DNA from: Arthrobacter sp. zg-Y238
GTDB lineage: Bacteria > Actinomycetota > Actinomycetes > Actinomycetales > Micrococcaceae
Reading direction: 5' to 3'
Assembly: GCF_024385525.1 (NCBI RefSeq)
Contig: NZ_JANFLU010000011.1
Span: 62,001 to 126,000 of the forward strand
Length of the DNA stretch: 64,000 bases
The position numbers and the translations under genes are program-made. Each line of letters begins with the position of its first letter. Position 1 is the stretch's first letter. A model generated the notes under the pieces. The model saw only the letters and a program-made list of their open reading frames with translations, was not told the origin of the DNA and ran no database searches. This document shows, in pieces, positions 46,677 through 53,654 of this stretch.

Positions 46677-47830
46677 GTCAAACCCCACCTTCCCCGGGGA
46701 GCCGGGCTGGGAGCTGATTCGGTGGGTACCTCGTCGGCTCGCGAAAATAGTTCGACTACTGGAATTTCTTCATTTACGACCGGTGCAGGCCCGGGAGTGT
46801 CCCCGCTGATCGGAGGCACCGTAACCGGCAAATCCGGGTTGGGGAGCACAGGCAGTGGTGGTTCGAACACACCAGGCAGCGTGCGGTATACGGGTGGGTC
46901 TTCGGGGAAGCCGACGTCGGGCACTGGGCGGAAGTCGGGCAGCGGTGTGGCGAAGGGTGGGTCAGGAAAGCGCCGGTCCTTGAGGTCCCGAAGCTCGTCT
47001 TCCGGGATGCGAAGCAGCCAGTTATCGGCCATGGGCGGTGGGTTGCCGCCGGCTTTGGGCTCGGGGCTGCCGGTCTCGGGGATCGGGATCCCTACCTCCG
47101 GCGGATCGAGCTCGACGATCCCCGGCAGCGTGCGGTATACGGGTGGATCGGGAAAGCCCGGTCCCCACTTGTTGCCCCATTTATCCATATAGAGGATGAG
47201 ACTCCTGGCGAATGGCAACCGTTCGCCGGGCTCGTACCGGGGCTTTATGTACTCGACGTGGAGGAGCAGATTCTTGGCGAACCTGATCTTTTCGCCGGGC
47301 GTTTTTTCTGGCCCGATGTCGAGGGTGAGGAGCAGGTTCTTGGCCGGGCGCACTTTGTCAGCGTCAGGGTCTGCGTTGCCGAGCTCGGGGATCGGGGCGG
47401 GCATCGGATGCAGCGGTGTAGCCGGGGCCGGTATGTGGGCCGCAGGAGCCGAATCAGGCGACGGCTCGGCAGACGGGGCGGGGTCCGCCGGCCCCGCCTC
47501 CGGAGGGGGTGTCAAAATGCCGAGGCTCGCAGCCGCCTGCTGGGCGGTGGCAACCATCTCATAATCGCCGGCGGCATATTCGCTCAGGGCCCGTCGAGTG
47601 GCCAGGATGGCGTTTGCCGATCTGGTCGCCAAAGCGTCGATATCCGGCAGGAGCATTTCCCTGGCGTAGTGCGAAAACGAGGCCAGCGCCGGGCTGTCTG
47701 CGAGCGCCGCCTCAATTGTGCCGACGAAGTTCTGCACCTCGGCGGCCACGGTTTCGTTTGGCTGCAGTAGTGCTTCGGTCTCACTGATGATCCCGCCCGC
47801 TGGTGCAGCGTCTATGTCATAGCCGCCCAT
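46673..47830 (-). CDS. A2: small helical domain with long proline-rich tail
   Basis: The 385-residue protein has an N-terminal domain of about 105 residues (MGGYDIDAAPAGGIISETEAL to GDYEMVATAQQAAAS), homologous to A1 and A3. A tail of about 280 residues rich in Pro, Glu and Asp follows. The tail has degenerate repeats: AKNLLL, FAKNLLLHVE and FARSLILYMD at about 22-residue spacing, and PPVYRTLPG twice. It ends RGRWGLT, the same last residues as A3. The start is ATG 47828-47830 behind GGGGGAG. Such tails suggest a wall-spanning or partner-binding role; this is inference. Confidence 0.75.
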   Translation of the reverse strand: MGGYDIDAAPAGGIISETEALLQPNETVAAEVQNFVGTIEAALADSPALASFSHYAREMLLPDIDALATRSANAILATRRALSEYAAGDYEMVATAQQAAASLGILTPPPEAGPADPAPSAEPSPDSAPAAHIPAPATPLHPMPAPIPELGNADPDADKVRPAKNLLLTLDIGPEKTPGEKIRFAKNLLLHVEYIKPRYEPGERLPFARSLILYMDKWGNKWGPGFPDPPVYRTLPGIVELDPPEVGIPIPETGSPEPKAGGNPPPMADNWLLRIPEDELRDLKDRRFPDPPFATPLPDFRPVPDVGFPEDPPVYRTLPGVFEPPLPVLPNPDLPVTVPPISGDTPGPAPVVNEEIPVVELFSRADEVPTESAPSPAPRGRWGLT

Positions 47831-47957
47831 TTTCTCCCCCTTGTACGGGCCCCGAACGGCAGGCTGACGACTGCAGTTGCGAGGCGGCGGGAGATCCGCT
47901 CTATGACAGTTCCCCCTGAATGTCAGGAAGAACATAACCCGCCGGAAGCAATCCGTA

Positions 47958-47977
47958 CATGGGGAGAACTACCCATG
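47958..47977. promoter_or_regulatory. Shared 20-bp near-palindrome upstream of A2 (box 2)
   Basis: CATGGGGAGAACTACCCATG, flanked by TA on both sides (TACATG...CATGTA). In the direction of A2, a TATGTT candidate -10 begins about 21 bases after it. It is identical to box 3 and, reversed, one base from box 1. Confidence 0.7.
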
Positions 47978-47987
47978 TACGCGTGTC

Positions 47988-48044
47988 CCAGAGGGCAGTC
48001 GTCCCGAAAACCATGCCCAGCAGATACGTGGCGGCGGCTGCACC
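47988..48044 (-). pseudogene. Stump of a VIT-family gene (last 18 codons)
   Basis: The minus strand reads AAAATYLLGMVFGTTAL-like residues, the exact C-terminus of the intact VIT-family gene at 52191-53321. Here the stop TAG has become TGG. Nothing upstream of these codons is present. This is the footprint of the tandem duplication. Confidence 0.85.
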
Positions 48045-48075
48045 GAAGTGATGGGCGCCGGGACCCCCTAGACCG

Positions 48076-48300
48076 TTAGGTTTTTGGCACCCGCATGTTG
48101 GGATCCTCGGAACACGGGCCCTCGTAGGACAGGCTGCTGAGGTGGTTGCCTGCCTGGTAAATCAACGCGTTATCCTCGGGATCCTCAAGGGTAACCATGA
48201 TGTAGTAGCCCGCCGTGGACGCGGGTGGATTCGTCGCTGAGCACAAGCATCTGTTGAAGTAGTTCAGCCGCTGGCTTGGACGGCAAGGAGAGCAGCGGCT
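48076..48300 (-). pseudogene. Deletion pseudogene of a third C-type lipoprotein
   Basis: Reading from 48287 downward gives PSKPAAELLQQMLVLSDES then RVHGG, matching the start of the mature C2/C3 domain. At the next codons the frame shifts and continues as GYYIMVTLEDPEDN, IYQAGNHLSSLSYEGPC to the stop at 48076-48078, matching the C-terminal end of C3. About 90 codons between these parts, and the whole signal sequence, are missing. It lies directly behind C3, so it was probably a second lipoprotein gene of the same operon. Confidence 0.8.
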
Positions 48301-48325
48301 CTTCGAATTGTTATGTGGTCGTCTT

Positions 48326-48910
48326 CTAGGTGGTCCGGAATTCCATTGCAGGGTCATAGGAACATGGCCCTTCGTAGCTCAGGCTGCTGAGATGGGTGCC
48401 GGCCTGGTAAACCAATGTGCTTCCCTCGTCGTCCTGAAGGGTAACCATGATGTAGTACCCCGGTCCCAGGGACTTGGGCACTGGGGAATCGTAGCGGTTG
48501 GTTTCGGTGAATCCCTGCTGTTCGAAATGGGAGACATACTTGTCCATGGCGGCTTCCGGGTCTTCCACCGCGGGGCCCATGATCATCGAACTGTAGCGGT
48601 ACGCGCGCTTCTCGCCGCTTCCGGGCTTCAGCCTCGTACAGGTATCCGCGATATACCCGCTCGTTTTCGTACCGTCCCAGGCGGAACGTGCATCATTGGA
48701 ATAGGTCCACTGTCCACCGTGGACCTTGGTGGTTTCATCGCTTAGCTCCAGCATCCTGGCGAGCAGCTCCGAGGCAGGCCGGGACTGATCCACGGCTTCG
48801 CTGTTTTCACTTTTCATGGTGTCCTCTGAATCGAACGGGGTGGCGCAGCCGGCCACCGTTAGGGCTAGGGCAAGGGCGATCGAGCCAACCGCCAGGGTCA
48901 GCCGGTTCAT
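48326..48910 (-). CDS. Lipoprotein C3 of the third A-B-C operon
   Basis: The 194-residue lipoprotein has signal MNRLTLAVGSIALALALTVAGC with lipobox VAGC, then SRPASELLARMLELSDET, HGGQWTY, DTCTRL, MDKYVSHFEQQGFTETNRY, GPGYYIMVTLQDDEG, and a C-terminal SYEGPCSYDPAM. It is closely related to C2 and to the pseudogene behind it, more distantly to C1. The ATG overlaps the stop of B3 (ATGA). It would sit on the outer face of the membrane, where a lipase effector would arrive; immunity is a hypothesis. Confidence 0.82.
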   Translation of the reverse strand: MNRLTLAVGSIALALALTVAGCATPFDSEDTMKSENSEAVDQSRPASELLARMLELSDETTKVHGGQWTYSNDARSAWDGTKTSGYIADTCTRLKPGSGEKRAYRYSSMIMGPAVEDPEAAMDKYVSHFEQQGFTETNRYDSPVPKSLGPGYYIMVTLQDDEGSTLVYQAGTHLSSLSYEGPCSYDPAMEFRTT

Positions 48911-50769
48911 CGTCTGCCAAAACTGTGCGGGTAATAAGGCATCTCAGACCGTCTCTCTTCAAAGGCTTTCGAAGTATCCGCTAATTCTTCCTCGCGCTCT
49001 AGGACCTCATCACCGTTTCCGGTTGTAATCTTGGCGATGGAATCCAGGCTCTGTGTTCCAACGTCCAGATACCCATGTTTATCGTAGGTGTGCATGGGAT
49101 TCCATTTGTCACCGTCCTCCCCGAGGACGGAGTGTCCCAGGGTCTGCTTGAGCTCCCGCTCTGCGTCCCCCTCCGAACTGAATTCATGTGACCCGAAACC
49201 GTCCCCCAGCGGGTTGGTGCGACCTGAGGACCGACCAAGCGATGCGACGTCGTCTTGAGTGGCTTGGGTAGCAAACAACGCCGGCTGTCCCCCGGGACCA
49301 TCTTTAATGCGCATGTCCGCCACAGCCGTATCGTCCAGGCCCGCGGAGCCATAAAAAGCCACGGAGTCCACGTCAAAATCAATCCCGGTCAAGCCGTAGG
49401 CAGTGGTCGTTGTGCCGTAGGAGTGCGCTGCAACCGAAACATAGGCATCACGGCCGTCGCTGGCAGCGTTGAAGCCATTCAGCGATGAGGCGAGCCGCTC
49501 ACCCCCGTCTAGGGCATGTGCGTTGCCCAAGACTTCGGTGGAGGGCGGCATGGCTGGTGTGTGGTAACCGATCCAGGCAACCACTGCCGGCTCGCCGCCG
49601 CCGAGCTTCACCTGGGCATCGTAAATGTTCTGTGAACCCTTGGCCCAATCGTCCATGGACCCGGCGGTCGTTCCCATCCCCGGGACATTCCATGTGACGT
49701 TGTCCGCAGTATCCATGTTTCCGATAGCCAGGGCGGCCAGCGGCGGGTGCGTGGGATCAAAGGAAATAAGTCCTCGGACGGTCCGATCGTCGCGGCCGGG
49801 GTCAGCGGCATGTTTTATTTCCAGCAGGACATCCCGCTGTGCATCCGGAAGCGGCTTCTGGGCCAGTGCCAGGTCCAGCGCCACATTGTTCGCAGCAATT
49901 CGGTCTGAGTAAGGAATGCCCTCCAGATTGCCTACGAGGGACGGCACCTTCTGGCTAATGACGGCGCGCTGCTCCGGCGTGAGCTTCTCCCAGGCTTCCT
50001 TGTTTTTCTGGGGATCCGATCCGAGAGCCGGCGGCGAGAGCGCCGCCTCTGGGTTACGGGCCAGGAACTGATCCATTTGGTCGGGCCTGAGCCCGGCCAA
50101 GAGCGCAAGATACTGCTGCATGGCTACAGTCGGGTCACCGATGGAGTTCTGCACCCGGTTGTAGGCCTGGGTAACATCCTGGATAGCCCATTCGTTCAGG
50201 GCTTCCTTGCTGATTGGCGGAACATCAGCAGTAGGGCGGACCAAGGCCCTGTGCGCCCGGTTACACTCCTGCTCTGCCTTTTGCAGGTCGTCTGCCAGCT
50301 GGTCCGCTTCCCTTTGGAGCATGAACTGATCCATGAAAGCGTCCGCGGAGTCCATGACGGACCCGATTTTGCTGACAGCCTCTCCGAGGAAGCCGAATTC
50401 TCCGATTCCATCGATGATCTCGGCTTCGCGCTTGTCTTGCGCTTGGGCAGTTGCGATTTTGGTCTTGAGGTCGGCGCGCTTTGCCCTGATGGTGCGGATT
50501 TCTTCCGCGAAGACTTCCAAAGCCTGTTTTGAGGAGCGCACCGCAAGCAGGATCTCCTCACCGTCGTCGCGTGGTTTGTCCATCGCCGTGTGCACGAGGC
50601 TTGCTTCCGGGGCGCGGTAGAAGGAATTTACGGTCTGCCACTTGGCCTGTGCGTCGTCCAAGGTGTCAGCCATACGTTCAGCGCGTCTGTCCAGCCTGCC
50701 GGCAGCAGCCAGCAGCGCCGCTTCGTTGGGCAGGTTGTCAGTACCACTCAGATCAACATTGATGCTCAC
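48907..50769 (-). CDS. B3: WXG/LXG-like helical domain fused to DUF1023 alpha/beta hydrolase
   Basis: The 620-residue protein starts at a GTG overlapping the A3 stop (GTGA). N-terminal helices carry AKWQTVNSFYRAPE and TAMDKP, then a long coiled region with ECNRAHRAL near residue 185. The bridge LTPEQRAVISQKVPSLVGNLEG matches B1. The Abhydrolase_8 domain shows VPGMGTTAGSM, AWIGYHTPAM and the nucleophile elbow AHSYGTTTTAYG. The C-terminal 110 residues are polar and unlike B1. There is no signal peptide. An ester or lipid substrate outside the cell is likely but unproven. Confidence 0.84.
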   Translation of the reverse strand: MSINVDLSGTDNLPNEAALLAAAGRLDRRAERMADTLDDAQAKWQTVNSFYRAPEASLVHTAMDKPRDDGEEILLAVRSSKQALEVFAEEIRTIRAKRADLKTKIATAQAQDKREAEIIDGIGEFGFLGEAVSKIGSVMDSADAFMDQFMLQREADQLADDLQKAEQECNRAHRALVRPTADVPPISKEALNEWAIQDVTQAYNRVQNSIGDPTVAMQQYLALLAGLRPDQMDQFLARNPEAALSPPALGSDPQKNKEAWEKLTPEQRAVISQKVPSLVGNLEGIPYSDRIAANNVALDLALAQKPLPDAQRDVLLEIKHAADPGRDDRTVRGLISFDPTHPPLAALAIGNMDTADNVTWNVPGMGTTAGSMDDWAKGSQNIYDAQVKLGGGEPAVVAWIGYHTPAMPPSTEVLGNAHALDGGERLASSLNGFNAASDGRDAYVSVAAHSYGTTTTAYGLTGIDFDVDSVAFYGSAGLDDTAVADMRIKDGPGGQPALFATQATQDDVASLGRSSGRTNPLGDGFGSHEFSSEGDAERELKQTLGHSVLGEDGDKWNPMHTYDKHGYLDVGTQSLDSIAKITTGNGDEVLEREEELADTSKAFEERRSEMPYYPHSFGRR

Positions 50770-52034
50770 GTCAAACCCCACCTTCCGCGGGACGTCTTAT
50801 TGGGCTCCGCGTCGGACGGTGCCTGGTCAACCAGGGGAATCGCTACTGGAATGCCGTTGATTTCCCGCGGCACGGGGAGGGGTTCGGGTGTAACGCCGGC
50901 GCCGCCAAAGTCACCGGGCGCCCTATCCGGCAGCGGCTCGAAAGGGATGACTTCGGGCAGCGGCGTCGGCTTGATGTCGATGATTTCGGGCAGCGGCGTC
51001 GGTTTGATGTCGATGATTTCGGGCAGCGGCGTCGGTTTGATGTCGATGATTTCGGGCATCTTCGTGATCTCCTGCGGCATTTCGCCGGGAAGACGCTCCA
51101 AGTCCGGACCCGAAGGGTCGGCCCAGAAACCGGGGTCTATTCCCGGCCACACGCGGCCCGGGTCGCCTGGATAGGGCGCAGGCTCGGCGATGTTTCCACC
51201 CGGGTTGGCCTCTGGGAGGGGCGCCGGCAGCGGATGGAGTACGTTTCCACCCGGGTTGCTTGGGTAATAGGGCGCAGGCTCGGCGATGTGTCCACCCGGG
51301 TTGGCCTCTGGGAGGGGCGCCGGCAATGGATGGAGTACGTTTCCTGGACCCGGAAACCACGGCAGATTTCGGACGGGACCGGGCAGGGGATGTCCTGGAA
51401 TGAGGGGTGGGTTGCCGATGTAGTCGGGAGGAGTGGGGTGTTCATCTCCCGGGGATTTCGGTCCGCAGCAGTCACACCCGGGTTCGCAGCAGTCGGCCGG
51501 CGCCTCCGCTGCCGGGCCGGGGGCAGTCGGGGCCGGGGCAGCCGGGGCGGGGGCAACCGGGGCCGGAACTACCGGGCGCACACTTGGTGACGGGGCTGGT
51601 GACGGGGCCGGCGCTGGCGCTAGTGCTGGCGCGGGAGCTGGGGCAGGTGTCGGGGCGGGAGTCGCGCTCTTCTCCCACTTGCCGCGGGAGATTGCAGCGG
51701 CTCCTGCGCCGATGGCCAGCGGCGCGATGCTCGCTGCCGCTTGCTGGGCATTCGCCACCATCTCCTCGTCGCCCTGGACATATGCGTTCAGGGCCCGCCG
51801 GGTTGCCAGGACGGCGTTATCGCTTCGGGTGATTACTGTCTTCGCGCCCGGCATCACCGTCTCTGTAGCGAACGTCGAAAACCCGGCGAGTGCCCCACTC
51901 TTGCCGAGTGCGGTTTCAACCCCGTCGATCCGGTCTTGAAGGTCGATGTAAAGACTCTCGTTCTGCAACAGGATGGACTCGGTGTCCGTGATTATCCTGC
52001 CTACTGCTGCAGCGTCTATGTCATAGGCGCCCAT
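50766..52034 (-). CDS. A3: small helical domain with long repetitive proline-rich tail
   Basis: The 422-residue protein has the A-type N-terminal domain (MGAYDIDAAAVGRIITDTES to GDEEMVANAQQAAAS). Then come a Pro-Ala stretch, a Cys-rich patch (CCEPGCDCCGP), a 32-residue repeat (NVLHPLPAPLPEANPGG) present twice, and an 11-residue repeat (EIIDIKPTPLP) present about three times. It ends RGRWGLT like A2. The start is ATG 52032-52034 behind GGGGGAG. The Cys patch, with five Cys in nine residues, is not in A2. Confidence 0.75.
   Translation of the reverse strand: MGAYDIDAAAVGRIITDTESILLQNESLYIDLQDRIDGVETALGKSGALAGFSTFATETVMPGAKTVITRSDNAVLATRRALNAYVQGDEEMVANAQQAAASIAPLAIGAGAAAISRGKWEKSATPAPTPAPAPAPALAPAPAPSPAPSPSVRPVVPAPVAPAPAAPAPTAPGPAAEAPADCCEPGCDCCGPKSPGDEHPTPPDYIGNPPLIPGHPLPGPVRNLPWFPGPGNVLHPLPAPLPEANPGGHIAEPAPYYPSNPGGNVLHPLPAPLPEANPGGNIAEPAPYPGDPGRVWPGIDPGFWADPSGPDLERLPGEMPQEITKMPEIIDIKPTPLPEIIDIKPTPLPEIIDIKPTPLPEVIPFEPLPDRAPGDFGGAGVTPEPLPVPREINGIPVAIPLVDQAPSDAEPNKTSRGRWGLT
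50946..51058 (-). repeat. 33-bp tandem repeat inside A3
   Basis: Three head-to-tail 33-base units (50946-50978, 50979-51011, 51012-51044) plus a partial fourth. They encode the EIIDIKPTPLP repeat. Units two and three are identical; the first differs at two bases. Recent slippage or unequal crossing-over is likely. Confidence 0.9.
51175..51343 (-). repeat. 96-bp direct repeat inside A3
   Basis: About 73 bases starting near 51175 recur 96 bases later near 51271 with few changes. They encode the NVLHPLPAPLPEANPGG repeat followed by AEPAP. Confidence 0.85.
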
Positions 52035-52247
52035 TTTCTCCCCCTTGTACGGGCCCCGAACCGCAGCAAGAATGCTGCAGTCGCGAGGCGGCGGGAGAGC
52101 CGCACTATGACAGTTCCCCCTGAATGTCAGGAAGAACATAACCCGCCGGAAGGAATCCGTACATGGGGAGAACTACCCATGCTTCGTGTCCTAGAGGGCG
52201 GTCGTCCCGAAAACCATGCCCAGCAGATACGTGGCGGCGGCTGCACC
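52035..52247 (-). repeat. Duplicated upstream block, source copy beside the intact VIT gene
   Basis: It matches 47831-48044. It contains the A3 leader, box 3 and the last codons of the VIT-family gene. Because the VIT gene is whole here and cut off in the other copy, this is the older arrangement. Confidence 0.85.
52162..52181. promoter_or_regulatory. Shared 20-bp near-palindrome upstream of A3 (box 3)
   Basis: CATGGGGAGAACTACCCATG, identical to box 2. It lies between the VIT gene stop and A3, 128 bases before the A3 start, with a TATGTT candidate -10 about 21 bases on. Confidence 0.7.
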
Positions 52248-53321
52248 AAGGCCGATCGCCAGCTGCCGCAGTGCCCGTTTGAGGGGCGACGCACCGGAGA
52301 GCAGGCCGACGACGGCGCCGGTCATCAACAGTGCCAGGCCCACCAAGACGCAGGAGAGCACGACGGCGGTCATCCCGGTGAGGCCAAACAGGTAGGGGAG
52401 TACCGGAATCACCGCACCGGATGCGAAGAAGCAGAAGCTGGAGGCCGCAGCACCCAGCCCCGTCCCTACGGACTCGTGCTCGTCGCGTTTGTCTTCGGCG
52501 TCCGCCTCGGGGTTCAGCGAGAAACTCGGATCGCAGTCGCAGCTGTAAAGGCCCATCCGTTCCGCCGCACGGTGTTCGGCCGCCTCCTTGGTCATGCCGC
52601 GTGCCCGGTACACCAGCACCAGCTCGTTGGCGTCAATATCCAGCGACTTCGCGGCCGACAGCGTGATCTGCGTGGGCCGGGAGGCCTCCAGCAGTTCACG
52701 CTGGGACCGGACCGAGACATATTCTCCCGCCCCCATGGACAACGCTCCGGCAAGCAGGCCGGCCAGGCCGCTGATGAGGATGAACGTACTGGACACTCCA
52801 GTGGCGCCGATGCCCATGATGAGGGCAAGGTTGCTGACGAGCCCGTCATTGGCGCCGAATACCGCCGCACGGAAGTTCCCCGACAGCCGGGTCCGTCCCC
52901 GGGTGGCCAGCCCACGGATCACTTCCTCGTGAATCTGTTCATCGGCGGCCATCGCACTGGTGGCATTGGGATCCTGGGCATAGGGGGAGCGGCCCTCGGC
53001 GCGCTGCGCCAAGGCCAGCACGAACACCGAGCCGAAACGGCGGGCCAGCAGGCCGAGGACGCGGTTGCGGAAGGAAGCACGTGCCTTGCGCCCGGCGTCG
53101 TCGCCCAGCAGCGTGCGCCAGTGTTCTTCGTGGCGGCCCTCAGCCTCGGCCAGTGCCAGGAGGATGTCGCGTTCCTCACCGTCCCGGCGTTCAGCCAGAT
53201 ACCGGTAGGTAGCTGCCTCGGCCTGTTCATCGGCCAGATACTGCCGCCATCGTTTTTTGTCGGCGTTGGAAGGAACGCTGGAATCGCTGAATGCGGGATC
53301 CGGCGAGGAAGGGGAATTCAC
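52191..53321 (-). CDS. VIT1/CCC1-family metal transporter with N-terminal ferritin-like domain
   Basis: The 376-residue protein has an N-terminal four-helix ferritin/rubrerythrin-like domain of about 140 residues (ADEQAEAATYRYLAERR, ALAEAEGRHEEHW). The VIT part follows with FGANDGLVSNLALIMGI, SMGAGEYVSVRSQREL and a C-terminal helix pair. The layout is like rhizobial MbfA, which exports Fe2+. It may export iron or manganese. ATG at 53319-53321. Its 3' end was copied into the duplication at 47988. Confidence 0.9.
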   Translation of the reverse strand: MNSPSSPDPAFSDSSVPSNADKKRWRQYLADEQAEAATYRYLAERRDGEERDILLALAEAEGRHEEHWRTLLGDDAGRKARASFRNRVLGLLARRFGSVFVLALAQRAEGRSPYAQDPNATSAMAADEQIHEEVIRGLATRGRTRLSGNFRAAVFGANDGLVSNLALIMGIGATGVSSTFILISGLAGLLAGALSMGAGEYVSVRSQRELLEASRPTQITLSAAKSLDIDANELVLVYRARGMTKEAAEHRAAERMGLYSCDCDPSFSLNPEADAEDKRDEHESVGTGLGAAASSFCFFASGAVIPVLPYLFGLTGMTAVVLSCVLVGLALLMTGAVVGLLSGASPLKRALRQLAIGLGAAAATYLLGMVFGTTAL

Positions 53322-53654
53322 GGTGCTCCTGACAGGGACCGGAAACGGGGGATCCGGTCAGTTCAAAGTAAAAGACAACTCTTCTGACCGAAGGTCTCGC
53401 TCGCCCGCGGCCGGATGCCGGCGGGTGGACTGCCGGGACGCCGCGGCGTCCAGTATGTCGACAGGCCTCGGCGGAAACTGAACCATTTGGGCTGACCCAT
53501 CAAGTCCGCACCGGAGCTACTCCCCTTCGCGTGTCCTAGTCTAGTCGAATCCGGTGGCTGAACCGGTCGGAGATGCGCGATACGCCCGAGCCCGGTTTCG
53601 GGCCCTAAGCACCCTGACTTCTTGTCCGTGACGGGCAGGCGCTAGAGTCAGATT
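53322..53654. other. Divergent intergenic region between the VIT and acyl-CoA ligase genes
   Basis: 333 bases with no convincing gene. On the plus strand TTGTCC (53622-53627) and TAGAGT (53643-53648) look like -35 and -10 boxes (15-base spacer) just six bases before the GTG at 53655, so the ligase mRNA may be leaderless. GAGCCCGGTTTCGGGCCC near 53589 forms a small hairpin. Confidence 0.45.

Larger units (their letters stand above)
47831..48044 (-). repeat. Duplicated upstream block, copy beside A2
   Basis: This block matches 52035-52247. In the first 147 bases before the start codon I count 11 differences. Box 2 and the stump of the VIT gene are inside. Homology stops abruptly after the CACC at 48041-48044, which marks a duplication junction. 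Confidence 0.85.

Noticed and set aside
50946-51058. Regular 33-bp repeats suggesting a CRISPR array
   Set aside because: The units are head-to-tail with no unique spacers and are read in frame as a protein repeat inside A3.
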